NCBI GenBank assembly: GCA_947568835.1
Contig: OX387603.1
Span: 25,630,651 to 25,694,650 of the forward strand
From: Protonemura montana
Lineage: Eukaryota > Arthropoda > Insecta > Plecoptera > Nemouridae
Length of the DNA stretch: 64,000 bases
Direction: 5' to 3'
Position numbers and translations under genes: made by a program. Position 1 is the stretch's first letter, and each line of letters opens with the position of its first letter. The notes beneath the pieces are model-generated. The model did not search any database. It was given only the letters and a program-made list of their open reading frames with translations, and had not been told where the DNA came from. Shown here one piece after another: positions 37,001 to 46,090 of this stretch.

Positions 37001-39866
37001 AGTAATTCTTATCCTCTCTTATTCCTCTCTTCAAAATCTCAGGTTTGATTATTCCATCTCTAGCTTGATCTTCCTGCTTCTCTTATTTTGTTCACTAGGT
37101 TTATTGAAAGTTTGTTTAGGTAATGTCATATCATTCATTCTCTTCATAAGCAACGAATCTCTCTATGGTCTTGAATACCTCTATAAATATAACTAGTTTA
37201 CAATACGAAACAATGGGAGCAATAGAAGCAATAGGTGCATGCTCTTTCTTGTCGCTGCATGCCATGACCACATTGTTTCCTCGTGGTGCCCACAGAGAGC
37301 GCTGCTGGCCCGCGGTTGGTGACGGTCCTTCGTTTGGCGGTCGCGGGAAGTCGTACCTCAGCGCGAGCCAAGCAGCCGTTCGCGGTCGCAAGCCCAAGCC
37401 CCTGGCCAAAGGTGAGTGCGACTCGTCACCAAGCCATTGCATTGATTGGTTGACAACTAAACCCAGACATTTCACCCTGGGTCTCGCTACTGTTAAATGT
37501 AATTCCTCTCGACTGCAAGCTGGAGTAGTTGGGACCTTTTCCGGTGGATGAGTCTAATAGCAATTAAGTCTTGTCTCAGTAGTATTGCTGAGCATTAAAA
37601 CAGTATTTAAGCTTTGTTTATTGATCGTTTTCTCTGTTTCTCTGCGGTGGATTTCTTCCCTTCAGTAGCAGTTTATTTTGGTTCCCCCATAAGGATTGAA
37701 CATTTCACATTGGCAACTGCTTTATTGCTGGGGTCAGGGGCATTGATGAGATCTACATTGACCTTGGAAAATCTATTTTGACGCTAAAAAACAATCAAGA
37801 ATCTATTTGAGATAGAAAAAAATAATTCTGTGTAAAAACCCAAGTTGCATCATTTAAAAAATGCCACTCCTTTGATAATCCCAGACAATCAGTAAGAAAC
37901 TATCACCAATGCAAAGGGAAACTTGATATTCTCTTCCACAAGTGTAGCTTAGAGGGTTCTGTCTACCCCGCCATGTCCATCCCGCCATGTCCATCCCGCC
38001 ATATCCATCCCGCCATGTCCATCCCGCCATGTCCATCCCGCCATGTCCATCCCGCCACGCCTCCAGCTTTGCTAACCGTGCCCTCGTTTCTGCAGACTCC
38101 TCCGAGTTTGTCGTCAAGTTGTTCATCGGCGTGGAGTACGAGTGCCCGCGAGGACACCGCTTCATGTGCTCCGGGCCCGACAAGGTGCTGAAAGCGTCCG
38201 GCTCTGGATTGGTCAAGGACACCGGGAACCGCGTCGCTGCCAATGACATGCCGCTCTACTGCGCCTGTCCGTGCAGGTTAGCCAACACGCTTAATGCCGC
38301 TCGTGCCGCTTGGGTTGTCTTCGTTGATTTGCTTGAATAAAGGAATTATCAGTCACGGTCGTGAGAATTGCCTGCCTGTGAAATTTGGCAATCGCTGGCA
38401 AACAAGCACATTGATTTTCAGACTAGCTCGGAAGCTAATCAGGTTCCTGATCGTCGTATGATTCGAGTAAAACTAATGTTTGTTTATTGTAATCCTTGTT
38501 GTTTTCTAACAACAGTATACCAATTATTCTAACATTGATTCTTGTGGTTGATCTAATGACGTCGGTGAATGAGTGGATGATGAGGATGACGATGAAACTA
38601 GTCAATCCTGGAAGGGAAGATGGAAAATCTGGTACCAGCACGTAGCCTACTGCCAATTAAATAGCCACCGGTTTAATTGGGACCACCGGTTTAACTTCAC
38701 TTCCGAAATAAGGATTAACTCAAAATTGAGGATTCGTCCAGAAATCCATGCTATCAAGAGGTTGATTTGTATTTTGAATGAAGAAATTATTGCGATATTA
38801 TTGATCTATTTATTTAAAAATATAGTAAGTTATAAAATCTACCAAGACTCATTGCAAATCTTCTCCTAACCATGAAAACAGTAGCGCCAAGCGGCAACTA
38901 GCTGGATCCAGAGCCATGTGGATTCCCCTGCTGAATTCCCTGTTTGATTCCAACAGGAGCGCCAAGCCGCTGGTAGCACAGCTGATGCGTGTTCACGTTG
39001 TTACGCCCAAGCCACCGGTTTGTGTCACGATAACACCGCGCGTCCAGCCAGCACCAGCGCCCTGCGCCATCTTTGTGCCCGGCGCTGACAAACCCCTACG
39101 TCTGGCACCGTCTTCTTACTGGGTCCTTCGGCTGCCGTATCCTTGGCAACCATGTTTTGGTCTCGTTTTTATCACGTGGCTGGCGTGTTGGGACTTGGTT
39201 TTAATTCTTAAAGTTTATAAACCCTTCAACGATCTCAGGCCATGTCTTAATCTCTATTGTCTTTGAACTTTTGACTACAGAAGTATCCACCGGTAAAAAT
39301 AGTAACTTTCTTATCAGTTTGTCTAGCCTAGAGGCATCTTAGGTGATGGTACTTTCTGACATAACTGTAAATGTTTCTTCGACCCAGCTTAAAGTGGTTT
39401 GTGCAACGATCGTTATGGTAATATCCAATGAAGTGACATTCAAATTTTTCTTTCAGTTTAAAAGCTCTACTCAGACTTGGACCTGAGGTGGTCGTTTTTG
39501 CTGCCCACTTCGAAAACAATAGAAACAGCATACCATTGTAGGTTCAACGGTAAATTTGACTTTAGGCATCGAGATGCTGAAACTACAGATTTCCCCAATT
39601 CTACTCTCTGTTTTTAAGTGACCGTAGGTGGGTATAGCTAACTAATTTCAGACAAACTCAAGGTGTAAGCATTGTGTGTGATGTGTTTATCGTAAACTTG
39701 AAACAGTTGTGTTCTTTGTTTTGATGTTCCCTTGACTCCATTGGACAGCTTTGTGTACGTTGGCGACCACGGACCGCACGTTGCTCCCAAGGAGCCAGTG
39801 AGCCCGGGGTACGGTCGACTGCTCGCCGGCATGTTTAGCATCTCGGAACAAGCGCCGCAAGAGTGA
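28052..39866 (+). CDS. SMG8: SMG8, nonsense-mediated mRNA decay factor (complete, 17 exons)
   Basis: Exons: 28052-28095, 28213-28495, 28583-28734, 28825-29010, 29285-29428, 30133-30329, 31079-31179, 32529-32747, 33828-34051, 34641-34844, 35596-35687, 36167-36424, 36533-36758, 37296-37411, 38096-38276, 38957-39136, 39749-39866. Every phase joins, giving 974 residues against ~990 in vertebrates. The ATG at 28052 has an in-frame TAG 12 bp upstream; the stop is TGA at 39864. Family landmarks include [72 protein letters not shown] and [15 protein letters not shown]8 acts with SMG9 to hold and restrain the SMG1 kinase that phosphorylates UPF1. Exon 12 has four (S/T)DW repeats in a low-complexity acidic linker. 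Introns carry SINEs and minisatellites; the last is U12-like. Confidence 0.97.
29813..29962 (+). repeat. Hairpin-forming rearranged tRNA-SINE in SMG8 intron 5
   Basis: The tail in reverse orientation (GATGAAATCTTATTTAAATT … AACCGTCTCAAAATTTGATG) meets the same tail in forward orientation (CGTTTGGGCATCAATTTTTG …). About 25 bp holding the B box (GGTTCGAGTCCG) lies between them. The ~28-bp arms are near-perfect inverted repeats, so the element folds into a hairpin with the B box in its loop. Confidence 0.75.
31352..31547 (+). repeat. 11-bp tandem repeat, GTTAGAGCAGA type, SMG8 intron 7
   Basis: About 18 copies of an 11-bp unit with AAA/AGA and TTA/CTA variants. It has the same period as, but a different sequence from, the array at 8005-8222. 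Confidence 0.95.
32765..33780 (+). repeat. 49-bp minisatellite filling SMG8 intron 8, with 441-bp higher-order period
   Basis: About 20 copies of a 49-bp unit (GCCCCATAAGGATGGAATAT … TGTGCAAGCTTTATCTGTGG) occupy nearly the whole intron between exon 8 (ends 32747) and exon 9 (starts 33828). Variant units recur 441 bp apart (GTGTTAACCTTTGCCTCATA at 32911 and 33352), exactly nine units, so blocks of nine have been duplicated. Confidence 0.95.
34200..34470 (+). repeat. tRNA-derived SINE in SMG8 intron 9
   Basis: A good copy: head from CTCGAGATTGACAGGTTGTG through CATTCTCATCAAATACACTA, tRNA-like core with CAATGGGCTAGAGC and GGGGTTCGAGTCCC, then ATCAATTTTTGAGAC and TAATAATAAAAT. Confidence 0.85.
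34942..35200 (+). repeat. tRNA-derived SINE with internal deletion in SMG8 intron 10
   Basis: A palindromic segment (GAAATCTTATTTAAATT … AATTTAAGTAAGATTTCATC) runs into the head (GAGTTACTCGAGTTTGACAG), then jumps from TATGG straight to TAGCTCAATGGGTTAGAGC. The ~80 bp usually found between head and core are missing. The B box GGGTTCGAGTCCCCG is intact. Confidence 0.8.
35385..35460 (-). repeat. 5S-rRNA-derived SINE head in SMG8 intron 10
   Basis: The minus strand reads GGTCCTTATGAGATCACC … AGTTAAGGAACACAGC … GAATGGGTGACCATC, parallel to the 5S-like head at 25385-25500. Confidence 0.7.
37968..38057 (+). repeat. 14-bp tandem repeat just before SMG8 exon 15
   Basis: About six copies of CCATGTCCATCCCG (one with CCATATCC) end ~40 bp upstream of the exon 15 acceptor at 38095. 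Being C- and T-rich, the array extends the pyrimidine-rich tract of this 3' splice site. Confidence 0.95.
38540..38770 (+). repeat. 5S-SINE tail family copy in SMG8 intron 15
   Basis: It contains GACGTCGGTGAATGAGTGG, a TGATGAGGATGACGATG segment, CTGGTACCAGCACGTAGCC, GGGACCACCGGTTTAACTTC and CCATGCTATCAAGAGG in family order. Diverged but clear. Confidence 0.7.
39137..39748 (+). other. Probable U12-type (minor spliceosome) intron, SMG8 intron 16
   Basis: The donor after CTGCC is GTATCCTTGG, matching the U12 5' splice-site consensus RTATCCTT. The 3' end has TTCCCTTGACTCC, close to the U12 branch consensus TTCCTTRAC. Its branch A at 39735 lies 13 nt from the acceptor G at 39748, and there is no pyrimidine tract. 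The phase is 2, and joining the exons restores RLPFVYV as in the family. Confidence 0.8.
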
Positions 39867-40830
39867 ACCACGTTGACTGTCACGCAAGAAGTGACCCAAC
39901 ATAAGTGTGCTCTTGAGGAGAAAACATGCTCGAAGCAAACTACAACCTGCAACCTGAAAGCGTGGAGAGGCTTTGTGATTTATAGACTTCTTAATGTATT
40001 TAAATTGTTGCCAGTATCAGCATCAGAGCTGGTAAGCTTTGTAAATTATAAAAAAAAAAAACAGAAAGTTTATCAAAACGTTTGTTACATTTGACTCAAT
40101 GTCCTGTCCCCTATAGCCATGCCCTATAACGGATCTATTTGTTTGCCTTGGTAAATTTGGCCGCTAAGCACGGCCATAACAATTCTCTCACCTCGTGAAG
40201 GATCTTCAGTGAGGATACCTTGTTTTCAGGGTCCTTAAAACGTTGGAATTCAAGACTCTTTAAAGAGTGCTGCATCAATGTTTCCGGCTACAATTGTTCG
40301 CGACCTGCTTATGTTATATTTGATATTAATCTTTCATGTCCTGACAGATTATCGAAGTGAAAATTTGCAGTTCTGTGCAGTACATTTCTGTGCGGGCAGA
40401 CGCTTGCCCTGTGAATACGGTTGGATTTTATCATTGACACAACAAATAATGTTTACATATACATTTAGACTGCAATACCAATCAAAGGAAGGCGATGGTC
40501 TTCTACGTGGCCGTTATTTAGGACCTCTGGTACCATCGAAGATAGATTTAGCTAATCTCTCGTCCATGCCTCTTATGTGGGAATAGGCTTCCAGCGACTA
40601 GGAGGTATGACAGCCATTCGAATAGGCCCAGCCAAAGAATTGTGTAGCAATTTCGTTTCAAGGTAGCAGCTTTCACTGGGAATTGGGATGGGAGTTTCAT
40701 TGGTTACACAACTGCATGCACAAATCAATAGATTTCAGTTATAATGATTCAATTCAAGTTGTATTTTTATCATTTGTTGTCTGACATTTGCTGTGCAGTG
40801 CACATAATAAAAAAACTAGTAAGTAGGTAT
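39867..40830 (+). other. SMG8 3' UTR
   Basis: Non-coding sequence after the SMG8 stop. The first good AATAAA downstream is at 40806-40811. The length is inferred, since earlier variant signals could be used. Confidence 0.45.
40806..40811 (+). terminator. Poly(A) signal AATAAA, probably SMG8
   Basis: AATAAA on the plus strand about 940 bp after the SMG8 stop codon, just before the opposing signal of the minus-strand gene. Confidence 0.5.
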
Positions 40831-40925
40831 GTGTGTCTCCAAAAGCTTGCACATAACTACAGGTATACTGATAGAAGGCACTGATCGGCTTATTGTTCCA
40901 ACAATCTCACTTTGTTGTTGACACT

Positions 40926-40931
40926 TTTATT
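40926..40931 (-). terminator. Poly(A) signal AATAAA for the minus-strand serine-rich gene
   Basis: Minus-strand AATAAAAGTGTC lies 270 bp after the TGA of the 41201-41713 frame. Together with 40806 it places two convergent 3' ends within ~120 bp. Confidence 0.5.
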
Positions 40932-41200
40932 GTTTGACAATTGCACGGAACTATTATTTCTCAGTCTCTTGAAGTGTTCATCGCTCGAAATGTAACTAGT
41001 TGCTGAAACAGCGGTCGATCGCTAGCCCATAAACAGCTGGATCCCAAACACAAATGGAAGTCCCAAGAATCCACGAGGCATCAGATATTAACGGTTGTCA
41101 TTGAAAAAGTTCCATTCAAATCACAGAAAATGTTTGAGACTCTCACTTTTCTTTGTAAATTGTTAAACTCTTCACTGGCGCGTTAACGAGCGGACGACGT

Positions 41201-41713
41201 TCACCGCGAGAAGAGCGTGACCTCCCCTCGACAGCAGTTTGCCGGAACCCTCCTGGGCAGGCCAGACATGCCTCGAACAAACATGGTCGTGGTCGGCGCC
41301 CTTAAGATGCTTTTCGGCGCTACCTTCTTGCCGCTCTCCCTTGTCGCGAACCCAGAACCCAGCGTCGTCAGCACCCTCTTCACTTTGACCTTGAACGCAG
41401 TACTCTCCGAGCAGGAGTCCGAGGACGTTGAACCTCCCAGCGACGACGCCGACGACCACGATGAAGCTGATAGGTGCGGCGCCAGCGAGAACACACTGTC
41501 AGAACTGCCGGAGGATGACGACGCCGACGACGATGAAGATATCGAGAGGTCCGAGTCGGCCGGCGACCGCCGACCGGCGAGGCGTCGAGAGATCGACCGG
41601 AATAAGCGCACGCCGCGCAGAGGGGACGCCGTCGTGGCGGAGGCGTTTAACATGCTTGAAGCCGAAGAACAATGCTGGACGGTGACTTCGCAGTCGAGTG
41701 ATGATGTCGACAT
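41201..41713 (-). CDS. Single-exon serine-rich basic protein of unknown family (170 aa)
   Basis: An intronless 170-codon frame starts at an ATG at 41713 with A at -3. Residues ~1-50 are mixed, with RLFRSISRRLAGRRS near 42-56. Residues ~60-100 are a serine-rich stretch (SSSSSASSSSGSS). The C-terminal third is basic (FKVKVKRVLTTLGSGFATR, then KSILRAPTTTMFVRGMSGLP) and looks like a conserved motif, but I cannot place it. No signal peptide or membrane segment is seen. Support comes from a textbook TATA box (41912-41919) and TCAGT initiator (41885-41890) giving a ~175-nt 5' UTR, and from a downstream AATAAA. The antisense frame at 41217-41762 has no such promoter. Single exon, TATA, CRE-like and E-box sites suggest an inducible gene; that is inference. 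Confidence 0.6.
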   Translation of the reverse strand: MSTSSLDCEVTVQHCSSASSMLNASATTASPLRGVRLFRSISRRLAGRRSPADSDLSISSSSSASSSSGSSDSVFSLAPHLSASSWSSASSLGGSTSSDSCSESTAFKVKVKRVLTTLGSGFATRESGKKVAPKSILRAPTTTMFVRGMSGLPRRVPANCCRGEVTLFSR

Positions 41714-41884
41714 CTTGGTCTTGGGCTTGGAAATCAGTAGAACTGGTACTGCCTTGGAGTGAAGGTCGACAACGAAACACAATTATCTTCTGAAAACTCC
41801 ACAAAAGTTGCCGCGACTAGAAAGAACAGTTGTCTCGGCGTCGGTATTCAGGTGTCGATCGTTGCTAGGCGAGTAGTGAGCGTC

Positions 41885-41890
41885 GACTGA
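41885..41890 (-). promoter_or_regulatory. Initiator TCAGTC, predicted transcription start near 41888
   Basis: It matches the arthropod initiator TCAGTY at the canonical distance from the TATA box at 41912-41919. Confidence 0.65.
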
Positions 41891-41911
41891 CGGTTCGCTG
41901 ACGTCGCGACG

Positions 41912-41919
41912 CTTTTATA
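41912..41919 (-). promoter_or_regulatory. TATA box of the minus-strand serine-rich gene
   Basis: TATAAAAG on the minus strand, 31 bp upstream of the A of a TCAGTC initiator (A at 41888). A CRE-like TGACGTCG lies between them. Confidence 0.75.
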
Positions 41920-41998
41920 GAGCGACGTCGACGCTGATCACGCGGCGACTTCGATGGCTTCGCGCGCCTCGCGGCCGAAACGTGCACGGCCGAGGTGA

Positions 41999-42006
41999 TC
42001 ACGTGA
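41999..42006 (-). promoter_or_regulatory. Palindromic E-box TCACGTGA upstream of the TATA box
   Basis: An 8-bp palindrome (CLEAR/M-box type) ~110 bp upstream of the predicted start of the serine-rich gene. It is the kind of site bound by MITF/TFE or related bHLH proteins; use here is inferred. Confidence 0.4.
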
Positions 42007-43354
42007 CGGCGTCCTGGCACACGGCGCGTCACTTGTTTCCACCGCTTGTTGGTCGGGTAACGCTACTACGAGTTCCTTTTGTCGTCGTCGGTCGGCTGGG
42101 TGCAGAACTAGCACAGCAACTTATATGGCATTGAACTTTTCAAAACGTTTCCATAGAGTGAACTTTAACGTTTGTTTCGTTGATAATATGACGTGTTCAA
42201 CAGTTTTTCTCTGTGTTTGAGGAGCTTTTGCGGCCCTAAAAAGGGCGAGGCACGGCTCGTCATCTCCAGAAGAATGACCGCCTGGTTTTATGGCAGGAGG
42301 TGACAGCTGTTAAAAATTACCGGCTTATTTTCTCGGGATGCTGTAATGAGAGTTTCATCAACATTGTAATGTACCAGACCTCTTGCTGGCCATTAGCTAT
42401 TATTTAACTTCTGGACAGGAAGGAAAGGGAAGCAAGTTTTAAAATCAAAATGAATTTAACTGAATATAATAAAGTCAATTTGACAAATACAAGTAAACTC
42501 TTTTATCTTTGCCGTCTGGTAGCTAGCCGTCGGTTTCGATGCTGAACGACTATAGATAACAAATTAAATGCATTTTTGTTGAATTGATAAAAGAGCAGAA
42601 AACAGAATCAATGTAACGATAACAATGTATGTGCACTTCAAGTGTCCTTTGCCGAATGAAGTCGCGGAGAAGCGTCGGGAAAGCTCGTGTCACTCTCGGG
42701 CGGCGTTATGATGAGTAGCGTCGTCTTAACGCTCAGCGTCGTCTTGTTCACACAGTTTCATAATATAGCGTCGTAGAAGCTTAAACCAGTTCTATGTTCA
42801 GAACTCGTGGTCAAAGTTGAGTCGTTTAGATGATCACCTTCAGGAAGAAGACTGCTGCCTCACTTGCTCGTCGATTGACGGCCTGGACCGAAGTACCAGC
42901 TTCGTCCCTGGTGCCCGATCATCTTGGGGTGAACATCACCTTCCACTCACACACATACACTAACACACTCTGCTCTCTGCCATGAAAGTAAAGAATTACA
43001 TTGTTTTACAAAACCTCAAACTAAAGCTGGTGCTCTAAGTCGTGTTTACTTGTATAGGCATAAATGATGCATTGAAATTGATATGGAGAACTGCAATTAC
43101 AGTCATAACTTGCAATGGAAGGGATGATGGTACGGATATAGGTATCTGTAATGTCACAACATCAACAGTTAAAATGGGAACAATTGATTTAGTTCTATAG
43201 ACACCCGAGTTCCTTAGCCTTCCCATTAATTGTGGAAATGAGGGAACTGCCAGACTATTAAATAAATAATACGTGGGCTGCTTACACCCGCGTGCATTGA
43301 CCACTACATCACTGCCTGAAGGGTGCTCAAAAGATAGAACCACAGATTCCAAAT

Positions 43355-43515
43355 GACGGTTCTACTCCTTGAAGATCCATCATTTTTATCAATGTACTCT
43401 CAAAAATGCAAAGTCTAATTATCTCAATTGTTTATGGCAACAGCCGCGATTGGTGGAAATCGGAGTCCGCGTCCCCGGCTGGATACCAATTTTCGAGAGG
43501 TTATTATTGTAACTA
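43355..43515 (+). repeat. Degraded tRNA-derived SINE
   Basis: CTACTCCTTGAAGATCCATC, a shortened CTCTCAAAAATGCAAAG, then GGTGGAAATCGGAGTCC, ATACCAATTTTCGAGAGG and AATAATAAAAT follow family order with many changes. Confidence 0.65.
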
Positions 43516-43889
43516 ATAATAAAATACTTGGCCCGTCAGAGCCTTTCCTCATCGGTAAACAATCGCCTACGCCAACACAGCACAAAAACCCACCCCTTTT
43601 GAATAAAAGCAATCCGGCCTAAAAACAATCGCTTGTCAGAGAAAGTGGGCCCGGCCACCTGGAATTCGCCGAATTTTTGTTCTTCCTTTACGATACAGCA
43701 ATCTATTACCACGACCGCCGCCTATTTCCATCCTGTGGGGTGGCTATTCGCACGCGAGCGCACGTGAGGCGGCTTCACGTGATCCGCTCGCTGAAAGTTG
43801 CTCTGCTGTCACGTTTTGCGACCCGTAGAACTTGGAAGGGGATTGCGTCAGACCTCGTGCCGTAGAAGTCGCACTCGAGACAACGCAAT

Positions 43890-44080
43890 TTATCGACGAA
43901 CGATTTGCCTTGGCCTAGAAGAGAGTCGAGTGCGAACCCGGTGTCGACACTTCTTAGTCTTTTCCCCTTAGCTCTGTCCCTGTGTCAGTTGGTTGTCGGT
44001 GAATGAGAGGTTGGCGATGAAGCTAGCCGGACCTACAAGGGAGTGGCGGTCTCGGTGCCGCCTGCCCAGCACAGAAGCAA
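43890..44080 (-). repeat. 5S-SINE tail family, rearranged copy
   Basis: GCCTAGAAGAGAG, ACCCGGTGTCGACACTTCTTAG and GTCGGTGAATGAGAGG … GATGAAGCTAGCCGG occur, but in broken order relative to the 25.6-kb copy. Confidence 0.5.
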
Positions 44081-44895
44081 CCTCAGTGGTGCCAAAAATG
44101 CAGACCAAAACTCAGAATGACAACTGAACACACAAGAATAAATTAAGATGCCACAAGTTCTTCCGGCTCGTTCCGTTTCTGTATTTCGCTAGAAAAAAAA
44201 GTTGACAATCGAGCTTGTTTCAAACAGCAGAGACATTGTTACCTGAAAACAAATTCTGAAATACCTGAAAACAAAGATCCACTGTGAGCCACCTGGAAAC
44301 CAGCAAGCGTCGAAAATGGGTTTGTTATTGTGCCGTAATCAAGGCTTCAATTAATGACAGCTCTATAATTACCGCACACTGAGTTGGTGTAAATAGCCGG
44401 TCACCACAGCGCAGACGGCTATTTGCACTACGACCCACGTTATGCTGTTTTCCAGCAGGCGCTGGTTCCAGATAATCTAGGTAACCACTGCAGTGGCATA
44501 ATCGTAACGGTCAGGGACCATGATTGGTTCGATAACTGCAAGCGACGTTCGTTGCATGGCGACGCGTGCCTCAGTTACAAATAGCACTGGATTCAATTAA
44601 AATGCATCTGTGTGGCGCTGGACGTCGGGCACAGCATTTGTTTAGCACACCTGTCGCATGACAGTCGAGAGCGATGCTTGCAAGGGGTCAACTTGATTAG
44701 CACCGGCTGGAATAAAACAAATGACTGTGCTCAAAATTCTGAGGAGTAGAAAACCTATGATGCAGAGTTCATTTGGTTGGCTGGCTGCCAGTACTTTAGG
44801 GAAGTATAACACTCCCAAAACAAACAAAACTAAACGACATCATTACACTTTTGAATTCCAGAACCAAAAATTGCTACAATAGCGGTAAGCATGTT

Positions 44896-45215
44896 TTATT
44901 TCTCGTGTTTTTCCCGTTTACACGGTTGCTTGGACTGGACTTCGTAGCTCTTTAGTAACCAGCGAGTCTTGGGCACCTGGTGTTTGGTCGATGAACGGCC
45001 GCCGAGCCACACGACGGTGATTCGCACAAGCCACGTGCTTTGAGCTAGCAAGGCAATCTCCGTCGTAAAGAGTCCATGTGACAGCGCCTTGAGCGGGGGA
45101 CAAAAGCAGTGCGTCACAACCGTCACGTTGCGCACCCCAAGCACATGGCGCGCTTGCCAGTCATCCCCGCTTTCGATGACGCTCAAGGCGAAAGGTCGAA
45201 ACCAAGCGATATTTA
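44896..45215 (-). CDS. Possible coding exon, unassigned
   Basis: A minus-strand frame of ~105 codons is open from before 45186 to a TAA at 44896. It has GC-rich third positions and a peptide that is not low-complexity (for example NVTVVTHCFCPPLKALSHG and STWLVRITVVWLGG). The stop overlaps a minus-strand AATAAA (44895-44900), so it could be a last exon. No clear acceptor or partner exon was found. A nearby minus-strand stretch ending in CAG|GTGTGC near 44651 could be another exon, but the order would not fit. I do not recognise the protein. Confidence 0.3.
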
Positions 45216-45269
45216 TTTGATTTGTAATTTTAAAGACACACTACTTTGACAACGGATTTTTTGGCAATG

Positions 45270-45462
45270 GTCTAATAGCCCTCGGAAATTAGTAGATGAT
45301 AATGATGTTGATGCTGAGCCTTAACTAGCCTAGAAGAGAGGAGGTCAAGCCCACACCCGGTGCTGGCACTTAGCCTACTCCTGTCTATGAGAACCAAAGG
45401 GACCACCAGCTTAACGTACCTTTCGAAGGACGGTACAAGGACCTAAAAGGCAAGGGTTGAAA
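45270..45462 (+). repeat. 5S-SINE tail family copy
   Basis: CTAGCCTAGAAGAGAGGAGG, CACCCGGTGCTGGCACTTAG, CCTACTCCTGTCTATGAG, GGGACCACCAGCTTAACGTA and TTTCGAAGGACGGTACAAGG follow the family order closely. Confidence 0.8.
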
Positions 45463-46090
45463 GCATGCAAAGATCTTCGTTCCCTCGCCTAATAGCAGAC
45501 AAAACGGTGCCCTCGGTTCTGGTTTGCCATTCTCTAGTCGACACCTTAAACTCCTTAACGATGTTTTTACCCTTTGTGCAACTCGTGGAGCTGTTCAGTG
45601 AAACACGTAATCTCCCGCCTAAGTATAACCGTCAGAGTCCACCTATGCGCGCACGTAGGGCAGCCAGAACGGGGTGAACGTTACGACGCCGTGTGTACGT
45701 GACGTAGAGTGACGTGGCGTGCTATTTGAGTCCGGGTCGGGAGTTATTTCTGGCTCAGCTTCCTGGAAACCCGCGTGTTCGGCGACGTGCTGAAAGTGTC
45801 ACGTTGAGCGGCGACCGCGAGGTAGGCGCCTCAAACCATGGCTGGAGATAGATTGGCACAATAATTACATGGCAAGGTCAGTTACGATGACAGATAGGAA
45901 AACAATCGCGCTACAATAATAACAGGGATTATCACTTGGGCAGAGAAGCAACAAGATTTGGAAATATCAACAATTTCCCTGTTCACTTTCTTGGCGCTAC
46001 CCCTAATTACTTTTAATTTTATTTGATTACCTAACCTTTGTATTAGTTCCGATTACTTTTGATGACTATACTTTTGTTTTTCCTACGTAC

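Larger units (their letters stand above)
42010..44640. other. Intergenic DNA with SINE remnants
   Basis: Mostly AT-rich without supportable exons. A degraded tRNA-SINE lies at 43355-43515 (ATTGGTGGAAATCGGAGTCC core) and a 5S-SINE tail at 43890-44080. TCACGTGA occurs near 43776 beside a short GC-rich patch. Confidence 0.45.

Noticed and set aside
41217-41762. 181-codon plus-strand acidic frame antisense to the serine-rich gene
   Set aside because: The only promoter and initiator found lie on the minus strand, and minus-strand serine codons explain the acidic plus-strand peptide. It is not fully excluded.
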